Positions 1-13,012 of a DNA stretch of 64,000 bases are shown here, in pieces. The stretch's first letter is position 1, and every line of letters begins with the position of its first letter. A model generated the notes under the pieces. That model ran no database searches. It saw only the letters and a list, made by a program, of their open reading frames with translations, and had not been told where the DNA came from. This stretch comes from Halorussus lipolyticus (GTDB taxonomy: Archaea; Halobacteriota; Halobacteria; Halobacteriales; Haladaptataceae). Position numbers and translations under genes: made by a program. The stretch is taken from the NCBI RefSeq assembly GCF_029338375.1, contig NZ_CP119804.1, forward strand, positions 62,001-126,000, written 5' to 3'.

Positions 1-286
1 CGACGCCGACGAGGTAGCCGGCGTCTACCTCCTCGGCCACCTCGATGACTCGCTGGACCGACTCGAACGTCGCCGACTCGATTTCCACGATTGCCGGGTC
101 GTCGCCCGCGTCCTCGAAGTCCGCCGCGACGCGCTCTGCGGCGACTTCGCGGGGCGTGGGACTGGTCACGACCAGCGGCCGCCCCTGCAAGTGGAGTTCG
201 GAGACGGCCTCGACGGTGCTGTCGAGGACGCCGTGGCCGACTACCACGTTGCGCGGCAGGCGAATCCACGTCGATTTGTCGAACAT
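1..286 (-). CDS. egsA: sn-glycerol-1-phosphate dehydrogenase, N-terminal part (cut by window edge)
   Basis: Only the first 95 codons are in the window; the gene runs off the left edge. The start reads MFDKSTWIRLPRNVVVGHGV and continues through a VVTSPTPREVAAERV segment to DAGYLVGV, which matches the N-terminus of archaeal NAD(P)-dependent glycerol-1-phosphate dehydrogenase. The family reduces dihydroxyacetone phosphate to sn-glycerol 1-phosphate, the stereospecific backbone of archaeal ether lipids, in the cytoplasm. The GGGK nucleotide-binding motif expected just after residue 95 lies outside the window. Recognition is from the N-terminal pattern only, but it is distinctive. Confidence 0.85.
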   Translation of the reverse strand, partial: MFDKSTWIRLPRNVVVGHGVLDSTVEAVSELHLQGRPLVVTSPTPREVAAERVAADFEDAGDDPAIVEIESATFESVQRVIEVAEEVDAGYLVGV

Positions 287-671
287 ACGGGCTACTCTAT
301 GGCGGGTCGGGAAAACAGTTTACCTCTCTGCCCGCAGGCGTTCGCTGTCAGCGGGTTTCGCGGATTGGGACAATCCACAAGTCCGCCGAGGACGGCAGTC
401 TACGAAGCGCGATAAGTGGCACAATCCACGGGATGCGCCGCGTTCGCGCAGAACTGCGCGAACGCGGCGGGGAGGTTCGGGACGCGGTGCTGTGCGGTTG
501 CGGTGCTATGCGGTTGCGGTGCTATGCGGTTGCGGTGCAGTAGACGGCTTTGCTTAAGCCTGAAGCTGGCTACCCCGCGGTTCTCCTCGACGCGAGGTCC
601 GTTGGAGAAATAAATAGAGGGACAAACAAATTATAAATATTGTCTAAAGACAACAATAAATGTCTTCATAT
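287..671. repeat. Gene-free region with palindrome and 16-bp tandem repeat
   Basis: No convincing gene. A 30-bp palindrome with a CAG-AA-CTG centre lies at 438-467. Three head-to-tail copies of a 16-bp unit, gtgctatgcggttgcg (first copy with one change), occupy 487-534. A 40-bp segment at 532-571 recurs at 20554-20593 with 35 of 40 identical positions. An AT-rich stretch at 608-660 precedes the 3' end of the next gene. The open frames here differ from real genes in composition and look like shadows of the repeats. Confidence 0.7.
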
Positions 672-1343
672 CTACTCCCGAAGCGTCCCGCGCGAGGAGC
701 GCCACCCCGACTTCGCCGGTTGCTGGTCCTGTCGGAGGGCGTGGCGGACCGCCAGCACGTGGCGGGCGAACGCCGCGCCCGCCAGCAGGCCAGCGCCGAC
801 GATTGCGTTCGCCGAGAAGCCCGCAATCGGGGGCGCGACGAACCACTCGGGGAAGTACACTGCGCCCGAAACCACGAGGACCCACGCCGTCGCGCCCCCG
901 GCCTGCAACACCGCGAGGCCGATAGTCGTGCGCTGGACCAGCGACGAGAGGGCGTCCCGGCCGCGGACGGTGTTGTCCCCAGCGGTGAGTCGCGGGACGA
1001 GCGCGACGGCCAGCGCGAGACTGGCCCCGACGACGCCGACGAGGCCGTCGGCGAACTGGACCGCTGTGAGCCACCCGACCCAGAGCAGAGTCTCGGCGAG
1101 CGCGAGACCGGCGACTGCTCGCGCGGGAATCGGCCGACTCCACCCGTTGACCGTGACGTGGGCCAGCAACGCCTCCACGAGCATCCCGGCCGAGAGACCG
1201 ACCACGCCGACGAGCGCAGTCACCGAGAGCGTGGCGGAATCGCCCACCAACCCGAACCAGACGGAGAGCGCCGTGACCTCGACGGTCGTCAGGAGGACCA
1301 CGCCGACTCCTCTGACGGTCGCTCGAATGGCCTCGCGTATCAT
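672..1343 (-). CDS. Hypothetical multi-pass membrane protein
   Basis: A 223-residue hydrophobic protein with about six predicted membrane segments: the VVLLTTVEVTALSVWFGL region near residues 12-30, then segments around SVTALVGVVGLSAGMLVEAL, LALAETLLWVGWLTAVQF, LVGVVGASLALAVALV, TTIGLAVLQAGGATAWVLV and FSANAIVGAGLLAGAAFA. The frame stays open upstream to 1469, but that extension is not hydrophobic or acidic, so I chose the ATG at 1341-1343 (MIREAIRATVRG). No family motif is recognised. It is monocistronic, with an unrelated epimerase gene upstream in the same direction. Confidence 0.7.
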   Translation of the reverse strand: MIREAIRATVRGVGVVLLTTVEVTALSVWFGLVGDSATLSVTALVGVVGLSAGMLVEALLAHVTVNGWSRPIPARAVAGLALAETLLWVGWLTAVQFADGLVGVVGASLALAVALVPRLTAGDNTVRGRDALSSLVQRTTIGLAVLQAGGATAWVLVVSGAVYFPEWFVAPPIAGFSANAIVGAGLLAGAAFARHVLAVRHALRQDQQPAKSGWRSSRGTLRE

Positions 1344-1567
1344 CGTCGGGAGCGTACGGAGAGAGACGGTCGGCGACGACGATGCAGTGACATGCCTCGA
1401 CAATGGAGTGCAGGGATGTTTGTTATCAACCTCCTGAAAGCGGTAGCGCGGACCTGCGAACGGTCTCAAATCCGGATTAACGACGCGCTCGGCGGCTTCA
1501 GCACTCGGAAGTCGGGTTAGGTGATTCTTCGGCTACACTCCCGCGGAAGGTCACGGGGTCCGGAAAC

Positions 1568-2557
1568 TTAGAGCGTGTCGAGTACGCCAAGCACGCGCTC
1601 CTCGGCGTCTCTGCCGGGGTCGTACTCGCTCCCGTCGCGGTCGCTATCGAGGGACTCTGCGACCGTCTTCTCCATGGCCTCCGCGAGCGGGGTCGAGTCC
1701 CACCCGAGGTTCGCCAGTTTGTCCGTATCCAGCACGTGGGGGTAGTCCCGGTAGAGGATGAAGTCGTCGGGCGAGAGGTCCGCCGCAGAGAGTTCGCGCT
1801 CCCCGGCGTGAACGATGTCGATGTCGGTATCCAGCGCGTCCGCGATGAGTTCCAGCATCTCGTCTATCGTCACGATGCGGCGGTCCCCCACGTTGTAGGA
1901 CTCGCCGGGCGTGCCCTCCTCGGCGACGGTCCGGAGCGCGCTCGCCACGTCCTCGACGTAGGCGCGGTGCCACACGTTGTCGCCGTCGCCGGGCACGACC
2001 ACCCGGTCGTAGTTGGCGACTCGGTGAATCCAGTAATCCAGTCGCTCGGTGTAGTCGTGGGGACCGTAGACGATGCAGGGCCGGACGCTGTAGGCGTTGA
2101 CGCCGCGGTCCGCCGCGGCCTCGATTGCTCGGTCGCCCTCGGCTTTCCGGTTGCCGTAGGTCTCGCCCGAGTCGTCGGTGGCCTGCTCCATCGTGCAGGG
2201 TCGGAGTTCGGTCTCGTCCTCGCGCTTGGGTATCTCCTCGTTTCCGTAGGCGTCGCCCGACGAGATGTAGACGTAGGCCTCGGCGTCCGAGAAAATCTCG
2301 GTCGCGGCCCGGACCTCGCGGGGCTTGTAGGCCACGCAGTCGAAGACGGCGTCGGGTTCGACCTCCTGCTTGGCCCGTTCGAGCGCGGTTTCGTTGGTCC
2401 GGTCGCCCTCGTAATGGGTGACGGCGTCGTTCTCCTCGAAGGGATTTTCGTGATTTCCGCGGTTGAAAATCGTCACGTCGTAGTCGTGGTCCAGCAGGTC
2501 CGAGACGAGGTGGCGGCCGATGAACCGCGTGCCGCCGATGACGAGTGCGGTGTCCAT
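1568..2557 (-). CDS. NAD-dependent epimerase/dehydratase family protein (extended SDR)
   Basis: A 329-residue extended short-chain dehydrogenase/reductase. The N-terminal Rossmann motif is GGTRFIG (residues 8-14). A YISSGDAYG serine segment and the catalytic YGNRK (Tyr-x3-Lys) follow in the middle of the protein. The C-terminal half contains the VRPCIVYGPHDY and YNVGD segments typical of nucleotide-sugar epimerases and of the related RNA-binding/isoflavone-reductase-like branch. It most likely oxidises, reduces or epimerises a sugar nucleotide; the substrate cannot be told. The start gives a canonical MDTALVIGGTRF N-terminus. The gene is divergent from the acetyltransferase gene, with about 200 bp between them. 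Confidence 0.88.
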   Translation of the reverse strand: MDTALVIGGTRFIGRHLVSDLLDHDYDVTIFNRGNHENPFEENDAVTHYEGDRTNETALERAKQEVEPDAVFDCVAYKPREVRAATEIFSDAEAYVYISSGDAYGNEEIPKREDETELRPCTMEQATDDSGETYGNRKAEGDRAIEAAADRGVNAYSVRPCIVYGPHDYTERLDYWIHRVANYDRVVVPGDGDNVWHRAYVEDVASALRTVAEEGTPGESYNVGDRRIVTIDEMLELIADALDTDIDIVHAGERELSAADLSPDDFILYRDYPHVLDTDKLANLGWDSTPLAEAMEKTVAESLDSDRDGSEYDPGRDAEERVLGVLDTL

Positions 2558-2763
2558 GCCCGCGCTTGGTCGCGGCGTTTGAAAGACCTACTGGAGTCGG
2601 AAATCGCCCCGCCCACCCCGAATCTGACGAAACACAAATTCTGGCCCGAAACCGAAACGATTGCTTCGGTGTTGGGGGAAAAGCCACTTTATCGTCCTAT
2701 TTTTGCCTGATTTGCGCGAATCGGGTACAACGTTTATCAATGAAAACCACGAATATGAGTAGC

Positions 2764-3528
2764 ATGGGACAGAGAGAGGCCGAGTCAGACGGAATCGAAA
2801 TTCGGGAAGCCGAAACGGGGGACGTTGACGGCATCCGAAACGTCGCGCTGGCGTCGCTCCGCGCGTCCTACGCCGACGTTCTCGACGAGGAGGTCATCGA
2901 AACCGCGGTCGAGAACTGGTACGCCGACGAGGCCATGGACGCCGAACTCGACGAGGACGGGATGCTCTACCTCGTCGCCGTGGCGGGCGACACCGTGGTC
3001 GGGTTCTCCCAGAACCTCGTGTCCGAGGAGGGCGGCACCGGGACCATCCTCTGGTTACACGTGGACCCCGACAACCGCGACCAAGGCGTCGGCTCCACCC
3101 TCCTGAAGCACACCCAAGCGGTCCTCTCGGAGCGCGGCGTCGAACACGTCGCCGCCGAAGTGCTGGCGGGCAACGAGAACGGGACGCGCTTCTACGAGGA
3201 GAACGGCTTCGAGAGGTCCATCGAGCGCGAGACCGAAATCGGCGACGGAACGTACACCGAAGTTGTCTACGTCCAAGAGGGCAAGGAGAAGTTCGAGGTC
3301 CGCGAGTACGACGGCCAGACCCTCTACGTCAACTGGCTAGAGAGCGACCGGGGGTCGAAGGCCCCGTTCTTCGCGGCCTACAGCGACGAGGACGGCGAAA
3401 ATCTCTACGGCTACTTCTGTTCGAACTGCGAGAGCTTCGACACCGCGATGGACTCGATGGAGCGGTTAGAGTGCAACGAGTGTGGGAACACGAAGAAGCC
3501 GGTTCGGTGGGACGCTTCGTATCTGTGA
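2764..3528 (+). CDS. GNAT acetyltransferase with C-terminal zinc-ribbon-like domain
   Basis: A 254-residue fusion. The first ~170 residues form a GNAT fold: IEIREAETGDVDGIRNVA at the start, the acetyl-CoA loop around VDPDNRDQGVGSTLL (Q/RxxGxG/A variant DQGVGS), then ENGFERS. The last ~80 residues (from KFEVREYDGQTLYVNW) hold two CxxC pairs, CSNC and CNEC, and look like the haloarchaeal DUF5816-type domain. In-frame ATGs at 2740, 2755 and 2764 are possible; a TATA-like tttatc at 2733-2738 places transcription start near 2760, so a leaderless start at 2764 is preferred. A decayed copy of its 3' end lies at about 6800-6958, beyond the zinc transporter operon. Confidence 0.85.
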   Translation: MGQREAESDGIEIREAETGDVDGIRNVALASLRASYADVLDEEVIETAVENWYADEAMDAELDEDGMLYLVAVAGDTVVGFSQNLVSEEGGTGTILWLHVDPDNRDQGVGSTLLKHTQAVLSERGVEHVAAEVLAGNENGTRFYEENGFERSIERETEIGDGTYTEVVYVQEGKEKFEVREYDGQTLYVNWLESDRGSKAPFFAAYSDEDGENLYGYFCSNCESFDTAMDSMERLECNECGNTKKPVRWDASYL

Positions 3529-3833
3529 AGACGGCCGAAAGAAACGTACTCGTTTCTTAAACACGCTTTTTAGTTGCTGATTCGCGGGGGAAGCGACGCG
3601 AAACCGCCGAGAAGCAGACCTCTGAAAGTCCTGTCGGGCCGAGAGGTCGGTGTGGTACTCCACGAGTCGCGGGTGGCCCTCCTTGATACTGGAGTTGCGG
3701 ACCGGAGTTGTTACGCCAGCGAGAAGTCTCCAATCGGCGTCCGAGACGCGAACCGACGCCTGAATTAGACGCATCTAAAAATAGACTTCGACCAACAACA
3801 TTATTGCATTCGGTGGTATTTTTACGAGTGACA
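3529..3833. other. Gene-free region upstream of the zinc transporter operon
   Basis: About 300 bp without a convincing gene. It contains an inverted repeat GACCTCT/AGAGGTC (3617-3623 and 3642-3648), a TTAGA-cgca-TCTAA palindrome (3765-3778, listed separately) and an AT-rich acattatt about 30 bp upstream of the operon start codon, which may be the TATA element. A minus-strand open frame crosses the region but overlaps the acetyltransferase gene and has no recognisable motif. Confidence 0.5.
3765..3778. promoter_or_regulatory. Candidate DtxR/SirR-type metalloregulator operator
   Basis: A perfect palindrome, TTAGA-CGCA-TCTAA, lies 56 bp upstream of the start codon of the metal substrate-binding gene. 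Its form is close to the TTAGG-N4-CCTAA boxes bound by DtxR-family metal-dependent repressors, which haloarchaea use for metal uptake genes. The position just ahead of an AT-rich promoter element suits a repressor or activator site. The link to a specific regulator is an inference. Confidence 0.4.
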
Positions 3834-4907
3834 ATGGATACCTCGACGCGACGACGAGACGAGCATCGACTCTCTCGCAGACGAGCGATTACCGCCGGGT
3901 CCGGACTCCTCGCTACCGGATTGGCCGGCTGTCTCGGAAGCGTTAGCGGCGGACAGGGCGGCGAAACGAGCGGTTCCGGCGACGGACCAGTCGCCGTGGC
4001 GTCGTTCTTCAGTTTCTACGACTTCGGCCGGAAGATAGCCGAGGAGACGCCGGTCGAGGTCCGGAACCTGATTCCGACCGGACTCCACGGCCACGGGTGG
4101 GAACCGAACGCAAGCATCACCAAGGACATCATCGAAGCGGACGCGTTCATCCACGTCGGGCCGGATTTCCAGCCGTGGGCCGACCGAGCGATACAGACGC
4201 TGAAGGACGACGACATCGACACGCACCTCATCAACAGCCGCGAGGGAATCGAGTTGGCCGACCTCGCGGCCACGCTCGACCCCGACGAGGAGGGCGTCGG
4301 TAAGGACCGAGGCAAGGACCCCCACTTCTGGCTCGACCCCCAGCGCGCCAAGCAGTCGGTCGATAACATCGCCGACGGCCTCGCCGAAATCGCGCCCGAC
4401 CACGAGGAGACGCTCCGGGAGAACGCCGAGACCTACAAATCTGATGTTCTCCAGCGAATCGACGAGGACTATCAGGCCATCTTCGACGCGGCGTCCCGCG
4501 ACGTGGTGCAACTCGCCGCCCACAACGCCTTCCAGTACATCGGGGTCCGGTACGGCGTCGAGATGCGACCCCTCGTGGTGAACCTCGCGGCCAGCGGCGA
4601 CGTGAAACCCTCGGACATCGTGAAAGCCAAGAAGGTCATCGAGGAGAACGACATCAACTACATCGGTAACGGCGTCTTCGAGTCGCGGAAGCCGGCGAAG
4701 CAACTGGTCCGCGAGACGCAGGTCGAGGCCTACTACCCGGTGACGCCCTACGCCGGCGTCCGTGAGAACTGGGTCGAGAACAACTGGGGCTACGAGGAGA
4801 TAGCCTACAACGTCAACATGCCCACCTTCGAGGTCGTCCTCGGCAACAAGTCGCCCGACGAGGCCGGACCCGACGGGTGGAATCAAGAGTGGAGGAACTT
4901 CGAATGA
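3834..4907 (+). CDS. Zinc/manganese ABC transporter substrate-binding lipoprotein
   Basis: A 357-residue cluster A-I (ZnuA/TroA-type) binding protein. The N-terminus has a twin-arginine motif SRRRAITAG and a lipobox LAGC, followed by a Gly/Ser-rich linker, so it should be Tat-exported and lipid-anchored at the outer face of the membrane. Family metal ligands are visible in GLHGHGWEPN, DPHFWLDP and AAHNAF. Start chosen at 3834 because the upstream in-frame extension lacks signal-peptide character. It is the first gene of a three-gene operon; its stop overlaps the ATPase start (ATGA). Zn2+ and Mn2+ cannot be told apart from these motifs. Confidence 0.9.
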   Translation: MDTSTRRRDEHRLSRRRAITAGSGLLATGLAGCLGSVSGGQGGETSGSGDGPVAVASFFSFYDFGRKIAEETPVEVRNLIPTGLHGHGWEPNASITKDIIEADAFIHVGPDFQPWADRAIQTLKDDDIDTHLINSREGIELADLAATLDPDEEGVGKDRGKDPHFWLDPQRAKQSVDNIADGLAEIAPDHEETLRENAETYKSDVLQRIDEDYQAIFDAASRDVVQLAAHNAFQYIGVRYGVEMRPLVVNLAASGDVKPSDIVKAKKVIEENDINYIGNGVFESRKPAKQLVRETQVEAYYPVTPYAGVRENWVENNWGYEEIAYNVNMPTFEVVLGNKSPDEAGPDGWNQEWRNFE

Positions 4908-5680
4908 GTACCGCGACCGGCCGGGAGACGGGAACGGAGCGCGACGAGGCGGTCATCTCCCTCTCGGACGTGGACTTCGGCTACACCGCGACCCCGGTGG
5001 TCGAGGACATCTCGATGCGAATCGACCCCGGCGAGTACGTCGCGGTCGTCGGGCCGAACGGGTCGGGGAAATCGACGCTGATGAAACTCATGCTCGGCCT
5101 GCTCCGCCCAGACGAGGGCGTCGCCCGACTGTTTGGCGAGCCATCCCACAAGTTCGACGACGGCTCTCGAATCGGCTACGTCGCACAGCACGCCAGCGCC
5201 GCCAAGGAGATGCCCATCACCGTCCGCGAGGTGGTGAAGATGGGTCGATTCCCCCACGTCGGATTCGGGTGGCTCTCGGCCGACGACTGGGCCATCGTGG
5301 ACCGGGCGCTCGAAACGGTCGGCATGACCGCGTTCGCCGACCGTCGCGTCACGCAACTCTCGGGCGGCCAGCGCCAGCGAGCGTTCATCGCTCGGGCACT
5401 GGCCAGCGAGGCCGACCTCCTCGTGCTGGACGAGCCAACGGTCGGCGTGGACGCCGAATCCGTCGAAGCGTTCTACGACCTCCTCGAAACGCTGAACGAG
5501 GAGGGCATCACGATACTCCTCATCGAACACGACCTGAGCGCCGTGACCGAACACGCCGAGCGCGTCGTCTGTCTCAACCGCGAGGTGTACTTCGACGGCC
5601 CGACCGACGAGTTCGTGGAGAGCGACGCGCTGAGTCGAGCGTTCGGGACCGCCGCCAACTTCGTGGGTGAGGCCAGATGA
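4904..5680 (+). CDS. Metal ABC transporter ATP-binding protein
   Basis: A 258-residue ABC ATPase of the ZnuC/MntB type. Walker A is GPNGSGKST, the Q-loop region is YVAQHAS, the signature is LSGGQRQR and Walker B is DLLVLDEPTVGVD, followed by the switch His in LLIEHDLS. It energises import of the metal bound by the preceding lipoprotein, together with the next permease. The ATG overlaps the previous stop by four bases (ATGA), and its own stop overlaps the permease ATG in the same way, so all three are translationally coupled. Confidence 0.93.
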   Translation: MSTATGRETGTERDEAVISLSDVDFGYTATPVVEDISMRIDPGEYVAVVGPNGSGKSTLMKLMLGLLRPDEGVARLFGEPSHKFDDGSRIGYVAQHASAAKEMPITVREVVKMGRFPHVGFGWLSADDWAIVDRALETVGMTAFADRRVTQLSGGQRQRAFIARALASEADLLVLDEPTVGVDAESVEAFYDLLETLNEEGITILLIEHDLSAVTEHAERVVCLNREVYFDGPTDEFVESDALSRAFGTAANFVGEAR

Positions 5681-6675
5681 CGGGCACGCTCCTCGCACCG
5701 ATGCAGACGAGTCCGCTGGAACCGATATACCTCCTGCTCGAACTCTGGTCGGCACTCATGTTCTGGCTCGCCGGGGAGACCGGACTGGAGATGCTCCAGT
5801 ACCAGTTCATGCACCGGGCGATTCTCGTCGGTCTCTGTATCGGCGTGATGGCACCGCTCATCGGCACCTTCCTCGTCCACCGGCAACTCGCGCTCATCGG
5901 CGACGCCCTCGCCCACACCGCGTTCGCCGGTGTCGCGGTCGGACTGTTCATCAACGCCGTGCTGAACGTCGGCGTCTCGCCGTATCTGACGGCCGTCGTC
6001 GTGGCGATGCTCGCGGCGCTCCTCATCGAACTCATTTCGGAGGCCACCGACGCCTACAACGACGTGTCGATGGCCATCGTCCTCTCGACCGGGTTCGCGC
6101 TCGGGACGACGCTCATCAGCATCAACGCCGGCGGGTTGGCGGTCGGCGTCAACCAGTATCTGTTCGGCAACCTCTCGACGGTCTCGAACGAGAGCGCCGC
6201 GATACTCCTCGTGCTGTTCGCGGTCATCGTCGTGACCGTCGGGGTGACGCGCAACCAGTTGCTCTACGTGACCTTCGACGAGACCGCCGCCGAGGTCTCG
6301 GGTCTCTCCGTGGACTGGTACAACCGCATCATGGTGATGCTGACCGCGCTGGTCGTCGTCGGCGCGATGCAGATTATGGGCGTCATCCTCGTGGCGGCGA
6401 TGCTGGTCGTCCCCGTCGCCGGAGCGGCGCAGGTCTCCCGGAGTTTCACCGAGTCGCTCCTCGTCTCGATGGTGTTGGCAGAGTTGGCGGTTCTCCTCGG
6501 CATCGGTGTGGCTTACTACGGCGAGGCCACGGCCGGAGGAGTAATCGTCCTCGTCGCGGTCGCTATCTACGTCGTCGCGGTCCTCGCCGGGAAGCTACAG
6601 ACCTCGCTCGCTGACGACCGGACCCCGGAAATCGGGAGCATCGAGGCCGAGAAGAATACGTCCCGGTCAGATTGA
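5677..6675 (+). CDS. Metal ABC transporter permease
   Basis: A 332-residue ABC-3 (ZnuB/TroB) family permease with about eight hydrophobic segments. The conserved stretch MAPLIGTFLVHRQLALIGDALAH sits around residue 60, and QIMGVILVAAMLVVPVAGA near residue 230, both typical of the family. The start at 5677 gives a 50-residue extension before the first family-conserved helix (YQFMHRAILVG), itself hydrophobic in part. It overlaps the ATPase stop by four bases. The operon ends here; the following 400 bp are non-coding apart from a relic of the upstream acetyltransferase gene. Confidence 0.92.
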   Translation: MTGTLLAPMQTSPLEPIYLLLELWSALMFWLAGETGLEMLQYQFMHRAILVGLCIGVMAPLIGTFLVHRQLALIGDALAHTAFAGVAVGLFINAVLNVGVSPYLTAVVVAMLAALLIELISEATDAYNDVSMAIVLSTGFALGTTLISINAGGLAVGVNQYLFGNLSTVSNESAAILLVLFAVIVVTVGVTRNQLLYVTFDETAAEVSGLSVDWYNRIMVMLTALVVVGAMQIMGVILVAAMLVVPVAGAAQVSRSFTESLLVSMVLAELAVLLGIGVAYYGEATAGGVIVLVAVAIYVVAVLAGKLQTSLADDRTPEIGSIEAEKNTSRSD

Positions 6676-7101
6676 GACGACGATTCTCGCTAGCGGCTTA
6701 AGATACCTAATTAGTGTTCAAGCGTTAGTAGAGAATCTTCTAAAAAATGGATTTGTTGCTTTAACGCTCAGTCTGTCCCACTCTGTGCGACTCAACTACC
6801 TGCCCCACGAACGCTAGCCCGAGGAGGCGGTGAACCCCTAAGATGGTTCTGGTTGAACTGTGAGGGTTTCGACACCGCGATGGACTCGATGGAGCGGTTA
6901 GAGTGACCAGTACGGGAACACGAAGAGGCCGGTTCGGTGGGACGTGTCGTATTTGCAGCCCCATATTTTATGATTCAATTACATTTAAATAGAATTGCGT
7001 ATTTCTATTTATAATATTAATTTCTATTAATATTATTATAGAGACTTTACACCAGTGAGAATACGCCTCAGCAATAATTCCCTCAAGTTCGTGAGATGGT
7101 C
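6676..7101. other. Low-GC gene-free region after the metal transporter operon
   Basis: Starts with an AT-rich terminator-like stretch at 6700-6765, contains the decayed acetyltransferase fragment described separately, and ends in a very AT-rich block (6960-7060) made of tttat/aatatta runs. The base composition changes sharply from the flanking operon, marking the beginning of an AT-rich islet that runs to about 8380. No intact gene is seen. Confidence 0.6.
6800..6958 (+). pseudogene. Decayed 3' fragment of the GNAT/zinc-ribbon gene
   Basis: Positions 6853-6958 match the last ~108 bases of the gene ending at 3528 at roughly 90 percent, including 38 consecutive identical bases (6870-6907 against 3438-3475). 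Small indels after 6905 break the frame and destroy the second CxxC pair. Weaker similarity extends back to about 6800 (the region coding the SDEDGENLYGYFC part of the intact gene). The fragment has the same orientation as the intact gene, so the 3.3-kb metal transporter block lies between two direct copies of this sequence. Confidence 0.85.
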
Positions 7102-7350
7102 TCAAAAATCGCTTCTTTTTGTTTCTTCCTGACTAGATTCCGATGATTCATACGAATTATATAATACTAAACCAAGAATGCCTGAAACTAGCCCGAGTAA
7201 TCCCCATTTTATCGGGTGACTTCGCCCCTCATTTTTCGCCCTTCGATATAAATGAATACCTATACTCACCCAAAGAAATACAAAGAAAAGGGGGATTAGT
7301 AATAACTCTGCGCTTCCCGGTACTGGAATATATGGTAGGATGGATCCCAT
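7102..7350 (-). CDS. Small two-TM membrane protein, hypothetical
   Basis: An 82-residue protein with two strong hydrophobic stretches, SAELLLIPLFFVFLWVSIGI (about residues 13-32) and WGLLGLVSGILGLVLYNSY (about 49-67), a short basic loop between them, and a hydrophilic Ser/Glu-rich tail. A TATA-like sequence (tttaagtaa read on the minus strand) sits about 25-35 bp upstream of the ATG. Base composition is lower in GC than the window average, in line with the islet it lies in. No family is recognised. Confidence 0.6.
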   Translation of the reverse strand: MGSILPYIPVPGSAELLLIPLFFVFLWVSIGIHLYRRAKNEGRSHPIKWGLLGLVSGILGLVLYNSYESSESSQEETKRSDF

Positions 7351-7471
7351 GTATAATCGGGCACGACTTTTCTTTACTTAAATCCTGTGACTCAAATACC
7401 AGGAAGAAATATTATATAACAAATAAATAGAAAGCTATAATTTGGTGACAGGGAGATAAGCATTTGCTGCT

Positions 7472-8299
7472 ATGAAAGGAAATAGCCAGCAGGAAGAAAA
7501 GCTAAGCGCGAAGAATCGACGCAAGTTCCTCAAGACTGCCGGTGTTGCGGCGGTTACTGCTGCATCAACGCCAGCTATCACTAGTGCGACCAAGCCGGAT
7601 TCGCACGAAGTGTACGAGCAGTCGCTAAAACTTCGAGACCAAAACGACTGGGATGTCTACCAATGGCGACGATATCTTGCAAAGAGAGGTCACAACCTCA
7701 AGACCCATGACAAGACCTTTACCGGCCGGTCCGGAGTCTCTGCTCAGAGATTTGACTGTTATCAGTGCACTCTCTTTGTGACCTTCGACGATCTTGCGTA
7801 CGAGGATTACGCAGTAGTTGACTTCTCTTGGGAGATTGACCAGTCAGATAGCGATGATGGCGGACAAGCACCCTTGGACTACGCCACCATCGGCTACGAT
7901 TCAGATCATTATTCCAAAAACCAGTCCCCCTACGTTTACTACGGAAACTACGTTTCCGACATTGGGGATCAGGACTCAGAAGGTGCAACAGGAATCGCAG
8001 TTGAGTGGGATGACGAGGCCTACCTGAATAATGAGGGTTCTGACGGGACTGCATCCGATTATTGGGGGATGTATCTGATTCCGAACTACTCCGACTACGA
8101 CGAGTGGGAACGGAAAATTTACGTTGACCTCCACCACATCTGGGGTGACATCAAACTGGATAGCGTAGGGTTTAGTACTACAGGTCCAACCCTGAACCTC
8201 ACTAGCGGAACTGAAAAATGGGTTCGAGAAACGGAAACCTTCGAAGGCTACATGGACGAAGGTGGCCAACATAAGGACACACGGGACAAAGAGTGCTGA
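7472..8299 (+). CDS. Tat-exported hypothetical protein of the AT-rich islet
   Basis: A 275-residue protein whose N-terminus, KNRRKFLKTAGVAAVTAAST, is a clear twin-arginine signal without a lipobox Cys, followed by a soluble, Tyr/Asp-rich domain with YECQ-like Cys pairs (FDCYQC around residue 95) and a final Cys as the last residue. It should be secreted. Codon use is more AT-rich than neighbouring genes (many aaa, ata, tta-type codons), suggesting recent transfer. A TATA-like ctataattt at 7435-7443 allows a nearly leaderless start. I do not recognise the domain; halocin or adhesin roles would be guesses. Confidence 0.7.
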   Translation: MKGNSQQEEKLSAKNRRKFLKTAGVAAVTAASTPAITSATKPDSHEVYEQSLKLRDQNDWDVYQWRRYLAKRGHNLKTHDKTFTGRSGVSAQRFDCYQCTLFVTFDDLAYEDYAVVDFSWEIDQSDSDDGGQAPLDYATIGYDSDHYSKNQSPYVYYGNYVSDIGDQDSEGATGIAVEWDDEAYLNNEGSDGTASDYWGMYLIPNYSDYDEWERKIYVDLHHIWGDIKLDSVGFSTTGPTLNLTSGTEKWVRETETFEGYMDEGGQHKDTRDKEC

Positions 8300-8386
8300 A
8301 TTAATTCATAAAAGATTAAAATAAATTCTTTGATGATAGCGTAATTACTACAACCACATTATGTAACTATAACTATTTAATGTGGC

Positions 8387-13012
<4,626 letters not shown>

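Noticed and set aside
2545..2763. N-terminal extension of the acetyltransferase gene
   Set aside because: The extra residues are Cys/Arg-rich and overlap the divergent epimerase start; a TATA-like element inside it supports the downstream start.
3466..3774. A 102-codon minus-strand frame across the acetyltransferase end and the znuA-type promoter region
   Set aside because: It overlaps a well-supported gene and shows no motif. Part of it recurs in the frame opposite the decayed copy only because the DNA is duplicated.
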